NCBI GenBank assembly: GCA_029975915.1
Contig: JARKOC010000466.1
Coordinates: 251,297-315,296, forward strand
Source: Bryobacteraceae bacterium
GTDB taxonomy: Bacteria > Acidobacteriota > Terriglobia > Bryobacterales > Bryobacteraceae
Reading direction: 5' to 3'
Length of the DNA stretch: 64,000 nt
The notes beneath the pieces are model-generated. The model saw only the letters and a list, made by a program, of their open reading frames with translations. It ran no database searches and was not told the DNA's origin. Numbering within the stretch: position 1 is the stretch's first letter; every line of letters starts with the position of its first letter. The position numbers and the translations under genes are program-made. Shown here in pieces: positions 1-8,916 of this stretch.

Positions 1-435
1 GGCGTGCGGTTCGTTTGGCGCGACTGGAACGGGCTTGAGCACGGAGAGAACCTGGACCGGATCGTAGTGCTCCGGTTTGCCAAAGGCGGTAAAGCTGGGA
101 CAACGCTGCAGGGGGAAGGCGGCACCCTCGGTGAGACGGAGGTTCGGGAAGGCCGCGTACTGCCGTTTGTCACGGTAGACGTCGAGCGCGTCCATGACGC
201 GCTGAGCCGAAGCCGGACTCGGATGCACCCGGACGCCCAGTTAGGCAGAGCCCTGGGCCGGGTGCTGGCGCATGAGCTGTATCATGCGCTGTCCGGAAGC
301 CTGGAGCATGACCAGGAAGGGGTGGCCAAGGCATCGCTCAGCAGCGACGAACTGTCCCTGGGCCATCTGCGGCTGGGCGCGGCGTCCCGGCGACGGCTCA
401 TCAACGCGCTCCGGTCAGGCCATCAGGCAGATTGA
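1..435 (+). CDS. Putative small zinc metalloprotease-like protein (3' part)
   Basis: The frame is open from the first base, so the gene probably begins outside the window; a GTG at position 4 is the first possible start inside it. The visible 143 residues contain AHELYHALSG near residues 89-98, an HExxH zinc-binding motif, followed by a histidine-containing segment (LEHDQEGVAK) that could supply a third ligand. Small exported proteins with an HELYH motif are frequent in acidobacteria and are usually annotated only as hypothetical. Activity is inferred from the motif alone; no substrate can be named. The gene ends 45 bases before the downstream flavoenzyme and reads the same way. Confidence 0.6.
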   Translation, partial: GVRFVWRDWNGLEHGENLDRIVVLRFAKGGKAGTTLQGEGGTLGETEVREGRVLPFVTVDVERVHDALSRSRTRMHPDAQLGRALGRVLAHELYHALSGSLEHDQEGVAKASLSSDELSLGHLRLGAASRRRLINALRSGHQAD

Positions 436-480
436 TCTCACGGGCCATGGCGGCGGGTGGGAACATACACTGGAAACATC

Positions 481-2625
481 ATGCGCGTCATCCGTCTGAC
501 TGCACTCCTCATTTCCCTGCCCTATACGACCATATGTACTGCTCAGGAAACAGCGTCCGAAACGTTCGACATCGTCGTTGTGAGCGGCAGTTCCGGCGGA
601 TTCGGAGCGGCGCTGGCCGCCGGCCGCATGGGAGCGAAGGTCGCGCTTATCGAGGACACGCCCGTGCTGGGCGGGATGCTGGCCAACGGGATCTCGAACA
701 TTGACACTTACTCCTACGAGTCGTTGAGCGGCATCTTTGAAGAGTTTCGGGCCCGAGTGCGGCAACACTACCGGCCTGTGTTCGACACAGATCCAGTTTT
801 CCGGAACAGGCAGGCTCCGCCACGCGACTACAAGGGCCGCCAATCGAACGCTCCGCTTGAAGGCGGGCGGTGGGAACCGCATGTCGCCGACAGGATCCTT
901 AAGGAGATGATCGCCCCCCACGCTAACGTCAAGATCTGCTACAACACGTGGGCGACGGGCGCCATCATGCGCGGCAACCGCATTGTTGGAGTGACGACCG
1001 GGGATAAAGACGGGAACCGGCGGCGGTTGCTGGCGAAGGTGGTGATCGACGCCACGCACGAAGGCGACGTCGCCGCCTGGGCAGGCGCACCATACCGGGT
1101 GGGCCGCGAGCCTCGGTCGCCACGCGAACCACACGCGGGGGAGATCTATTATTTCAACGGGTCCGGCGAGATCATGGAGGGTGGAAGCGGCGCGCAGGAC
1201 CGCGCCATTGTTTCCTACGGGCTCCGGCTCTGCATCAAACACTACACAGCGGAAGAGGGTGACGGCCACATCCTGCGTCAGCCGCCGCCCGGATACGAAC
1301 CGGAAAAGTACCGCCTCGCCGGATTCGGCGGCGAGATCTCCATGCCCGGCAGCAAGACAGAGATGAACGCGAATCCGGCAGGCAACGAGCTTCAACTGGT
1401 GAACTGGCCGTGGCCGGAGGGGTCTCGCGCCGAGCGGTTGAAGCTATACGAGATCTATAAGAACCACGCATTGGGCTTTCTCTACTATGTTCAGCACGAG
1501 CGCGGGTGGAAGCACTTAGGCCTGCCGCGGGACGAATTCACCGATAACGGCAATGTTCCATACCGGGTGTTTGTTCGCGAAGCGCGCCGGATCGAAGGCG
1601 AAGCGACGATGGACGAGGCGGACGTAAATCCACTGGTTCTAGGGCGTGGGCTCATGCCCGAACTTCGGCAGGATAGCATCGCCATCGGGCACTACGCGAT
1701 CGATTCCAAACCCGTACGGCCCAAGACGGATGCTTCGACGCCTGAGAAGGGCGAGGGCGATTTCTTTCTGGCCAACGTCGCCATGCCGTTCCAGGTTCCC
1801 TATGGTGCGATCATCCCAAAGAAGATCGACGGGTTACTCGTTCCCGTGGCGCTTTCAGCGACCCACGTAGCGTTTTCAGCCGTGCGGATGGACCCGACCT
1901 GGATGGCGCTTGGGCAGGCTGCGGGCACGGCGGCCGCCCTGGCTGTCCGCGGCGGACATCCGGTGAGGCATGTGCCAGTCGAGTCGATCCAGGCGGAATT
2001 GATCCGGCAGAAGGCACGGCTGATGTTTTACTGGGATGTTGCTTTAGACCATCCAGCGTTTGCCGCCATTCAGAGGCTGAGCGTACAGGGAGTGGTGCAG
2101 GGCTACCCGGACCGCCTGTTCCGGCCCGGCGAATCGCTCAGCCGAGCGGAACTTGCGTCGCTCATCGTCAAACGGTACGGGCTTTGGCCCAGCGTTAGCG
2201 ACTTCCATTTCGGCGATGTGCCCTGGAGCCACTGGGCCTTCCGCGACATCGAGACGATGTTCGATAACAGGCTTCTGGGGGCGTTTGGAGTGGAACCTCG
2301 CTGGCCCAAGGCGGGCGATTATATGGGCAAAACCAGCGCCGGCTTCGCGAGGAGTGGGCCGGGCTCGTTCGGCGCCTTCGATCCAGGCCGACCGGTGACG
2401 TGGGGCGAGTTTGTGAGCGTGCTGCGCGATTGCGAGGAGCGCTCTATTGACTCGCCAGGGGCCGGCATCGTGCGGCCCAAGGCAAGGCAGCCTCGCGCGG
2501 ACGATGCCGAATGGGTCCGTGGCCGCGCGGGACAGAGCCACTACGCTACACCCCTCGCAGACAAGGCGTACCTGCCTGGATCCACCATTACCCGCGGCGA
2601 GGCGGCCATGATGCTGGCGAATTGA
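481..2625 (+). CDS. Exported FAD-dependent oxidoreductase with C-terminal SLH domains
   Basis: A 714-residue protein. I chose the ATG at 481 rather than the upstream GTG at 457 because it gives a clean signal peptide (MRVIRLTALLISLPYTTICTAQ). The mature N-terminus has a Rossmann FAD-binding stretch (GSSGGFGAALAAGRMGAKVALIE) followed by LGGMLANG, the pattern of the FAD_oxidored family (PF12831). The last 180 or so residues are S-layer-homology repeats: one clear repeat (VVQGYPDRLFRPGESLSRAELASL is its core), a second interrupted by a glycine-rich insert, and a partial third ending in the TRGEAAMML region. A secreted flavoenzyme tethered to the envelope by SLH modules is the likely arrangement. 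The substrate is unknown. Confidence 0.85.
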   Translation: MRVIRLTALLISLPYTTICTAQETASETFDIVVVSGSSGGFGAALAAGRMGAKVALIEDTPVLGGMLANGISNIDTYSYESLSGIFEEFRARVRQHYRPVFDTDPVFRNRQAPPRDYKGRQSNAPLEGGRWEPHVADRILKEMIAPHANVKICYNTWATGAIMRGNRIVGVTTGDKDGNRRRLLAKVVIDATHEGDVAAWAGAPYRVGREPRSPREPHAGEIYYFNGSGEIMEGGSGAQDRAIVSYGLRLCIKHYTAEEGDGHILRQPPPGYEPEKYRLAGFGGEISMPGSKTEMNANPAGNELQLVNWPWPEGSRAERLKLYEIYKNHALGFLYYVQHERGWKHLGLPRDEFTDNGNVPYRVFVREARRIEGEATMDEADVNPLVLGRGLMPELRQDSIAIGHYAIDSKPVRPKTDASTPEKGEGDFFLANVAMPFQVPYGAIIPKKIDGLLVPVALSATHVAFSAVRMDPTWMALGQAAGTAAALAVRGGHPVRHVPVESIQAELIRQKARLMFYWDVALDHPAFAAIQRLSVQGVVQGYPDRLFRPGESLSRAELASLIVKRYGLWPSVSDFHFGDVPWSHWAFRDIETMFDNRLLGAFGVEPRWPKAGDYMGKTSAGFARSGPGSFGAFDPGRPVTWGEFVSVLRDCEERSIDSPGAGIVRPKARQPRADDAEWVRGRAGQSHYATPLADKAYLPGSTITRGEAAMMLAN

Positions 2626-2683
2626 GCGGCTTCGGCGGCTGATCGATCGCGGGGGATCGAAGGCGCCGACCGGACGAGATTTT

Positions 2684-3958
2684 CTATCGTCCTGAACCAG
2701 CGCTCGCTGTTCGGGGCCGGACGACATGGTGGGTGACGTATTCGGTCTGGATGGGGACCTGATTCTTGAAGCGGCTGCGAAGCAACACCTGGTAGCAATC
2801 CGGGACGCGGCCGGTTTCCTGGCTAAGACGGCGTACCAATGCGCGGAGATGCGCCGGATCGGTCACAAAATCGGCCGCAGCCCAGGTTCCTTCGGTAGAG
2901 GACGAGCCAAGAACAAGGACCTCGCCCCAACCTTCAATCCCGCGCATGCGGGTAATGACTGAGTAGTCCTCCGGAATATCCTCGGCGTTGGCGGGCGAAG
3001 GTTTGCTGTAGGTAGCTGCTTCGCCAGGGCGCATTCGAAGGTTATGGACGGCGCCGCGGTCGATGATGAAGTCCTGTTCGATGGGCAGGTCTTGAACCTG
3101 CGGATTAAACTTCCGCGGTCCCAGAAAGATGAGGTTCGAGGTGCGCATGTCCTCCCAAGCCAGCACAGAACTTCGTTTGAGGATCATGTCATACTTCCGG
3201 TGCGAAAGGACGGACGCCAGGCGGAAGGCGGCGACGGCTTCCCCGAAGGGCGCCCATCGGTGGGTTTCCGAGGCGGGGGTGGGATTATTGAGCAGCCGGC
3301 GCATCTCCTCAAGGGGGAGGTCACGCTGCGCTGTAGGCCAGTCATTGACCAGTGGATGGCGGAAGTAGGAGTTATGAAAGCGGACAAAGAGTGGGCTGCC
3401 CAAAACGAGGGTGAGGGGTCTGTCGGATTGAACGAACGGTCCCCAAAACTGGACCATCTCCGGCGACCACTCGGGCCGGAGTGAGCCGGTTGGCGCCTGA
3501 ATGCGGAGGGAGACGATCCAGGCGATCAAAATGAGGCAAAGGACTGCCAGAATGGCAGTTAGAGATTTCCACAGGGCAATGCCACTTGGTGGGGCGCTCG
3601 CGGCCGGCACTGGAGGCGCCTGTTCCTTGAATTCGAGTTCGAAATGGCCCTTCGGCAGCCGGATTTGCCATGGGGAATTTGGAGCCTCGGAGCTATAGTA
3701 CTGCTCGATGCGCTGGCGGAGTTTTCCAGCTTGCACGCGAACCGAGGCATCCACGCGTGGATCGTAGTCCTCGGGCTTGCCCATGACGTCCCGGCCAATT
3801 GTGTACTCCTTGACTTCGCGGGCCCTTCCATTGAGAAAAGCCTCCGCAAGATAACTAAGGAGTCTTCGAAGCGAGTCGGCGTTGCGTAAAGCGGCGCTGG
3901 AAAGCACACGATCAAGTTCCTCGCGGAAAACTTGACTGTCGTCCCGAACCTCTTGCAC
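2684..3958 (-). CDS. Winged-helix regulator with a transmembrane helix (acidobacterial type)
   Basis: A 424-residue protein. Residues 1-115 resemble the N-terminal DNA-binding-like domain common in acidobacterial membrane regulators (LRRLLSYLAEAFLNG, REVKEYTIG, DYDPRVDASVRVQAGKLRQR). One hydrophobic helix follows near residues 130-152, and the remaining 270 residues would be periplasmic, with no domain I recognise. The start is a GTG at 3958 with no good ribosome binding site, so leaderless or downstream initiation is possible. It is divergent from the TonB receptor at 4124, and the region between them carries a double palindrome. A one-component regulator sensing a periplasmic cue for the receptor is inferred from that arrangement. 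Confidence 0.7.
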   Translation of the reverse strand: MQEVRDDSQVFREELDRVLSSAALRNADSLRRLLSYLAEAFLNGRAREVKEYTIGRDVMGKPEDYDPRVDASVRVQAGKLRQRIEQYYSSEAPNSPWQIRLPKGHFELEFKEQAPPVPAASAPPSGIALWKSLTAILAVLCLILIAWIVSLRIQAPTGSLRPEWSPEMVQFWGPFVQSDRPLTLVLGSPLFVRFHNSYFRHPLVNDWPTAQRDLPLEEMRRLLNNPTPASETHRWAPFGEAVAAFRLASVLSHRKYDMILKRSSVLAWEDMRTSNLIFLGPRKFNPQVQDLPIEQDFIIDRGAVHNLRMRPGEAATYSKPSPANAEDIPEDYSVITRMRGIEGWGEVLVLGSSSTEGTWAAADFVTDPAHLRALVRRLSQETGRVPDCYQVLLRSRFKNQVPIQTEYVTHHVVRPRTASAGSGR

Positions 3959-3991
3959 ATCAATAGACTACATCAATTCGTGTGGAATTGC

Positions 3992-4012
3992 TAACCGGTT
4001 ACTAACCGGTTA
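3992..4012. promoter_or_regulatory. Tandem double palindrome TAACCGGTTA x2, candidate operator
   Basis: The perfect 10-bp palindrome TAACCGGTTA occurs at 3992-4001 and again at 4003-4012, separated by one C, giving an 11-bp period (about one helical turn). It lies in the 165-bp region between the membrane-tethered regulator and the TonB receptor. Two palindromic half-sites on the same DNA face is a classic arrangement for cooperative dimer binding. Which protein binds is inference; the divergent regulator is the obvious candidate. Confidence 0.6.
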
Positions 4013-4072
4013 GCTGCTGTAGGAAACTTCCAGCCCGGTGCGTATAGGTCTGTAATTGCACGCGGGGGTCAA

Positions 4073-4091
4073 CTTCGCCAAGTTGGCGAAG
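4073..4091. promoter_or_regulatory. 19-bp inverted repeat upstream of the TonB receptor start
   Basis: Arms CTTCGCCAA and TTGGCGAAG (9 bp each) flank a single G, ending 32 bases before the receptor ATG and just ahead of its Shine-Dalgarno AAAGGAG (4111-4117). It could be a DNA operator or, if transcribed, a weak hairpin; a one-base loop makes the DNA-site reading more natural. Confidence 0.45.
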
Positions 4092-4123
4092 GAGGTTGCG
4101 GCCTACCCACAAAGGAGAAGAGC

Positions 4124-7100
4124 ATGTTGCCACGTTTGCTGGCCGTTCTCGTATTAGCTGTTCTGATGATGATGCCGGCTGCCTGGGGCCAGGAAGCCCG
4201 CGGTACGATCGTTGGGCGCGTTGTTGACGCCTCTGGATCGGTGGTTCCCAATGCGACGGTGGAAGTCACGAATAAGGCGATGGGAACGCGTGTTACCCTG
4301 ACCACGACGGATGCGGGTCTTTATCAGGCGCCGTTTCTGATTCCGGGTACATATAAGGTTGAAGCCACAATGACGGGCTTCAAGAAATATGTCCGGGACG
4401 ACATCGAGGTGCGGGTCAACGACCGTATTGAGGTGGCGATTCAGTTGGAAGTTGGTGCGACTGAGCAAAGCGTCACCGTCACGGGCGAGACGCCGCTGCT
4501 GAGCACGGAATCTGCCTCACTCGGCACGGTTGTTGATGGCCGCCGCGTGACCGAGCTGCCGATTCCGCATGGCAACCCATATTTCCTGATCAGCCTGGCG
4601 GCGGGCGTCTCGTTCACCCGTGACCCGCGCTTGGACCGGCCGTTCGAGCCGACCCACATTGTCGGCTACACCATGGACGGCACCCGCGCCAATCGCAGCG
4701 ATGTTACGATTGACGGAGCAGTTTCAACGGCGACCGCCAATGCCGGCGAAGTGATCTCTTCCTACGTGCCGCCGGCCGACATCGTGGCAGAGTTTAAAGT
4801 TCAAACCGCCACTTTCGACGCTTCGTTTGGACAGACCGAAGGCGGCGTGACCAACATCAGCCTGAAGTCTGGCACCAACGACCTGCACGGCACTGGTTAC
4901 TACACCGCGATGAGGCCGAACTGGTTCGCCAACGACTTTTTCGCCAATGCGACAAAGACGCCCAGACCCGACTTCTACTACCACCGCTGGGGCGGTTCGC
5001 TCGGCGGTCCTGTGCGCCTTCCCAAACTGTACGACGGCCGGAACCGGACCTTTTTCATGTGGGGCTATGAAGGCATCAACGAGGCGCGGCCGCGCAACAA
5101 CGGCACCCCTACGGTTCCCACCACTGAGATGAAGAACGGCGACTTCTCAAAATTGCTGCCGGTTTCGTCCAGTTACCAGATCTACAATCCCTTTACTCGA
5201 CGGGCGGTGACCGGTGGGCGTTTCCAACAGGATCCCTTCCCCGGCAACCTCATTCCTTCATCATTGTTCAATCCGGTCGCCAAGAAGGTCCTGGATACCT
5301 ACTATCCGGCCCCTCTCCAGCCGGGCGATGCGGATTTCCGCAACAACTATCTGCGGCCTGAACTGAACGAGGTTGCCGACTACTTTACCCACTCCGTGAG
5401 AATGGACCACAACATCACTGACAGCAACCGGCTATTCGCTCGCGTGAGTTGGTACGACCGCACCAGCACATACAACGATTATTTCAACAATGCGGCTTCC
5501 GGCACGCTGTTCTGGTTCAAATCCAGGTCGGCTGTGATCGACGATGTCATCACCATCAATCCCACTACCGTGGTGAACCTGCGCTACGGCTACAACCGCT
5601 TCATCCGCGGAACCGATGGAAAACCAGAGGTCATCGGCTTCGACCTGACATCCCTCGGCTTCCCGTCGTATTACAACAGCCTGATCTCAAATGACATGCG
5701 GCGATTCCCGCGGTTCGACATCAGCGGCTATCAGGGCACCGCGCAAGGCGGCGAGAGCAGGCCCAACGATACCCACAACATTATCGCCAGCCTCCAGAAG
5801 ATGCTGCGGACGCACTCGATCAAGGCTGGCGCCGAGTTCCGGTCCTACCGCGAGACGCAACTCAACTTCGGCAACAACACGACGGGCCAGTTCGTCTTCG
5901 ATTCCACGTGGACGCGCGGCCCCCTGGACAATTCCCCGACGTCGCCCAACAATATCGGCCAGTCGGTGGCCGGATTCCTGCTTGGCTTACCCACGGCCAG
6001 CAGCCTGCTGAACCGCCCGGCGAGTTATGCGGAACAATCAGTTTCGTGGTCGTATTACTTCCACGACGATTGGAAGGTGAACTCGAAACTGACCGTCAAC
6101 CTCGGCTTGCGCTGGGAATACGATGGCCCGCTCACCGAACGTTGGGACCGCAGCGTCCGGACGTTCGACCTGAACTACACCCAGCCGTTCCAGGCGGCGG
6201 CGCAGGCGGCCTATGCGCTGAACCCGACCACAGAGGTTCCGGCAAGCGCCTTCGTGACCAAGGGCGGCCTGACCTTTGCCAATTTGAACGGCCAGCCGCG
6301 AGAACTCTACAACACGCCCAAAAACAGTTGGATGCCGCGTCTGGGCGCTTCCTATCGCCTTACCAACAAGACGATCCTGCGCGGCGGCTACGGGATTTTT
6401 TATGGCTTCCTCGGCCAGCGCCGCGGCGACGTCATCCAGACCGGTTTCAGCCGCAATACGCCATTCGTTCCATCGCTCGACAACGGGTTGACGTTTAAGT
6501 CGACCTTGTCGAACCCCTGGCCGGACGGCGTACTCGAACCGGTCGGCGCAGGACAGGGCTATCAGACCAGCGTTGGAAATTCGGTCACATTCTTCAATGA
6601 GGATCCTCTGCGCCCGAAGATGCAACGCTGGCAGTTCGGCATCCAGCAGGAACTAGGCAAGGGCTTTGTCTTCGATATCTCATATGTCGGCAACCACGGA
6701 AGCGACATCGAGATCACTCAGAACATCAACGCGACGCCGCAAAAGTACTTGAGCAAGAGCCTTGTTCGCGACAACCCGACCATCAACTATCTCAGCACCA
6801 ACCTGCCCAATCCGTTCCGCAATCTGTTGCCGACGGGCGCTTCGGGCACGTTCACCGGCGCGAACCTGTCGCGCGAGCGGCTGCTGCGGCCCTATCCGCA
6901 CTACGATGCCGTAAACGCATCGCGCTTTGATGGCTATTCCTGGTACAACTCCCTCCAGGCCGGCATCGACAAGCGCTTCTCGAAGGGCTACACGCTCGGG
7001 TTGAACTACACCTGGTCGAAATACATGCAGGCCACTGAGACGCTGCAGTCGGACGATCCATCCCCGACGCGGGTGATCTCGGACTTCGACCGTACCCATC

Positions 7101-7630
7101 GCATCGTCGGCAGCGGCATCTACGAACTGCCGTTCGGCAAGGGAAAGAGGTTCATGAACGTCGGTGGCGTGGCTAATGGGATCGTGGGCGGCTGGCAGGT
7201 TTCAGCGGTCTACACCATGCAGAGCGGCGCGCCGATCAACTTCGGAAACATCATCTTCTATGGGGCCGATCCCAAGTCGATCGTATTGCCGCGGAGCCAG
7301 CAGACGGTTGCTAAATGGTTCAATACGGATGCCGGCTTCGAAAAGTCCGCCTCCCTACAGTTGGCTTCGAATGTCCGCTCGTTCCCGTTGCGCTTCAGCT
7401 TCCTCCGGTCGGACATCATGAACAATTGGGACATCTCGGTTCAGAAGAACACCTTGATCAAGGAGCGCTACAACTTCCAGTTCAAGGCCGAATTCCTGAA
7501 CGCGATGAACCACCCGCTGTTCCCGGCGCCGAATACCACTCCGACAGCGGCGGCATTCGGATCGGTTGTCGCCTCGACGCAAGCCAACTACGCGCGCCGC
7601 GTGCAGTTGACCGGCAAGTTCATCTTCTGA
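4124..7630 (+). CDS. TonB-dependent receptor, Oar-like, with carboxypeptidase-regulatory domain
   Basis: A 1168-residue outer-membrane receptor. It has a signal peptide (residues 1-23, ending AAWGQ), then a carboxypeptidase-regulatory-like domain (about 24-112, GTIVGRVVDASGSVVPNATV), a plug region, and a long beta-barrel with alternating aromatic strands. It ends in LTGKFIF with a terminal aromatic residue, as expected for barrel assembly. The ATG at 4124 has a good Shine-Dalgarno (AAAGGAG, 6-base spacing). Oar-like receptors are strongly expanded in Solibacter relatives and are thought to import oligosaccharides or peptides. The substrate here cannot be read from sequence. A strong terminator follows, so it is probably transcribed alone, under control of the divergent regulator. 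Confidence 0.92.
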   Translation: MLPRLLAVLVLAVLMMMPAAWGQEARGTIVGRVVDASGSVVPNATVEVTNKAMGTRVTLTTTDAGLYQAPFLIPGTYKVEATMTGFKKYVRDDIEVRVNDRIEVAIQLEVGATEQSVTVTGETPLLSTESASLGTVVDGRRVTELPIPHGNPYFLISLAAGVSFTRDPRLDRPFEPTHIVGYTMDGTRANRSDVTIDGAVSTATANAGEVISSYVPPADIVAEFKVQTATFDASFGQTEGGVTNISLKSGTNDLHGTGYYTAMRPNWFANDFFANATKTPRPDFYYHRWGGSLGGPVRLPKLYDGRNRTFFMWGYEGINEARPRNNGTPTVPTTEMKNGDFSKLLPVSSSYQIYNPFTRRAVTGGRFQQDPFPGNLIPSSLFNPVAKKVLDTYYPAPLQPGDADFRNNYLRPELNEVADYFTHSVRMDHNITDSNRLFARVSWYDRTSTYNDYFNNAASGTLFWFKSRSAVIDDVITINPTTVVNLRYGYNRFIRGTDGKPEVIGFDLTSLGFPSYYNSLISNDMRRFPRFDISGYQGTAQGGESRPNDTHNIIASLQKMLRTHSIKAGAEFRSYRETQLNFGNNTTGQFVFDSTWTRGPLDNSPTSPNNIGQSVAGFLLGLPTASSLLNRPASYAEQSVSWSYYFHDDWKVNSKLTVNLGLRWEYDGPLTERWDRSVRTFDLNYTQPFQAAAQAAYALNPTTEVPASAFVTKGGLTFANLNGQPRELYNTPKNSWMPRLGASYRLTNKTILRGGYGIFYGFLGQRRGDVIQTGFSRNTPFVPSLDNGLTFKSTLSNPWPDGVLEPVGAGQGYQTSVGNSVTFFNEDPLRPKMQRWQFGIQQELGKGFVFDISYVGNHGSDIEITQNINATPQKYLSKSLVRDNPTINYLSTNLPNPFRNLLPTGASGTFTGANLSRERLLRPYPHYDAVNASRFDGYSWYNSLQAGIDKRFSKGYTLGLNYTWSKYMQATETLQSDDPSPTRVISDFDRTHRIVGSGIYELPFGKGKRFMNVGGVANGIVGGWQVSAVYTMQSGAPINFGNIIFYGADPKSIVLPRSQQTVAKWFNTDAGFEKSASLQLASNVRSFPLRFSFLRSDIMNNWDISVQKNTLIKERYNFQFKAEFLNAMNHPLFPAPNTTPTAAAFGSVVASTQANYARRVQLTGKFIF

Positions 7631-7643
7631 CGATTGACCAAAA

Positions 7644-7665
7644 GCCTCAGGCACGTGCCTGAGGC
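7644..7665. repeat. Perfect 22-bp palindrome after the TonB receptor
   Basis: GCCTCAGGCAC is followed directly by its exact reverse complement. It lies between the receptor stop codon and the intrinsic terminator. It may act as a second 3'-end hairpin that protects the messenger, or as a protein-binding site. No T-run follows it, so it is not a terminator on its own. Confidence 0.6.
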
Positions 7666-7675
7666 GCATAAGCCA

Positions 7676-7715
7676 GAGACCGGCAATCCTGTATAGGGTA
7701 AGCCGGTCTCTTTTT
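7676..7715 (+). terminator. Intrinsic terminator of the TonB receptor gene
   Basis: A 9-bp perfect stem (GAGACCGGC pairing with GCCGGTCTC), a 17-base loop and a TTTTT tail, 45 bases after the receptor stop codon. It is the best intrinsic terminator I see in the window. Confidence 0.85.
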
Positions 7716-7882
7716 GCTTCAGCTCACCATCGTCAGAGCGGGACCGGAGCAGTAAGCGACTCATTTTTCGCAAGCCGGATCCGAGGTTCCACCGGAACGC
7801 AGGGAACTGATCGCGACGAATGGCCAAGCGTTCAGAATCTGATTCACCACCGGAACGGTCCGTTTGTCTCTCGCCACAGGAG

Positions 7883-8371
7883 TCAGACGCGCGTCTTTGT
7901 TGAAGAGAGGCGAAGCCTGGCGATAACCGCGTCATGGTGGTTGGCCTCAGCCAAATCGAGCGCGCTCTTCCCATTACCGGCTTTGATATTTACATCCGCG
8001 CCGGACGTGAGCAGCACTTCCAGCGAAGCCAGGTCGCCCGCGTTGGCGGCGGCGTGCAGCGCCGTGTAGCCGCCGTGCTGGGTAGTGTCAACCGGCGTGC
8101 CGGCGGCGAGCAGCAGGGCGATGATTCCGGCATGCCGGCCGGCGGCCGCGGCGTGGATCGGGAGGTTCTCCAGAGCGTTGACCGACCGGGCGAGCGGGTC
8201 CGCGCCAACGGCAAGCAGGTATGCGGCGAGCGAAGCGTGGCCGTAGTGGGCAGCGAGATGGAGCGCGGTCCAACCATCCGGCGAAGGCGTGTTCAGGTGA
8301 TCCGGCGCAGATTCGAGAGCGGCGTAAAGCGCATCAAATTCGCCGGCGTGAGCAGCTTCCCAGATCGTCAT
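7883..8371 (-). CDS. Ankyrin-repeat protein
   Basis: A 162-residue protein made almost wholly of ankyrin repeats. Consecutive units read DGWTALHLAAHYGHASLAAY, then a degenerate LPIHAAAAGRHAGIIALLLAAG, then GYTALHAAANAGDLASLEVLL, then a capping unit with KSALDLAEANHHDAVIARL. No signal peptide is present, so it is cytoplasmic and probably a protein-binding scaffold. Its ATG directly abuts the TAA of the upstream gene with no spacer, so the two are almost certainly co-transcribed and translationally coupled. Confidence 0.88.
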   Translation of the reverse strand: MTIWEAAHAGEFDALYAALESAPDHLNTPSPDGWTALHLAAHYGHASLAAYLLAVGADPLARSVNALENLPIHAAAAGRHAGIIALLLAAGTPVDTTQHGGYTALHAAANAGDLASLEVLLTSGADVNIKAGNGKSALDLAEANHHDAVIARLRLSSTKTRV

Positions 8372-8848
8372 TTATGCGGGCTTGAAGAGTTCGGACGTGC
8401 GCCCGGATTCGACGCCGAGGTGGTTCAAATAAAACTCCAGCACAACGGGCTCGTATTGCTGCTTGAGCGCGTCGTAGGTCCGTTGCTGCCAATCGCCAGA
8501 AAGTTGGGCGGAGAGGTCAGCATCCTTGGAGAAAAAGCCGTCCTGATGCTCGACGCCGAGCGAGTCTAACGCGGCGATGATCATGTCGAGATTCGACACC
8601 AGAATCGCTTGCGCCAGGTCGGTGGCCAGGTCGGTGTCCTGATCGGACAGACGCGCCCAGAGACGCGGGGCCGCCTTCCGCAAGTGTTCGGTGTTGAGTT
8701 TAGTGAGCCGCGTCCGTAACTTTACGTGCTCGTAGATCTGGTAGGTTCGCAACCGGCTGATCGAAATCCGCTTCAGGAGTTCTGTGAAAGCCGCTTCACC
8801 CATGCCGAGGAAGACATCCGAAACTTGCATCAAAGACGAGATTAGCAT
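8372..8848 (-). CDS. Conserved-looking helical protein of unknown function
   Basis: 158 residues from the ATG at 8848. A longer frame reaches 8917, but that would run up to the start codon of the divergent purA and leave no promoter space, so the shorter form is preferred; MQVSD at 8830 is a further alternative. The sequence looks all-helical and charged, with no signal peptide, membrane segment or motif I recognise. It is immediately followed by the ankyrin gene with zero spacing, which suggests the two products work together. Function unknown. Confidence 0.65.
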   Translation of the reverse strand: MLISSLMQVSDVFLGMGEAAFTELLKRISISRLRTYQIYEHVKLRTRLTKLNTEHLRKAAPRLWARLSDQDTDLATDLAQAILVSNLDMIIAALDSLGVEHQDGFFSKDADLSAQLSGDWQQRTYDALKQQYEPVVLEFYLNHLGVESGRTSELFKPA

Positions 8849-8916
8849 GGGCGTACCACGGGGCGGGCTTTCGCGTGGTGGGTGGGATAAACTAAGAGTT
8901 TCGGGCAGTTGAACCA

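Noticed and set aside
415..1395. Long minus-strand open frame antisense to the SLH flavoenzyme
   Set aside because: High-GC shadow frame: no family motif, no ribosome binding site, and the opposite strand has a clear gene.
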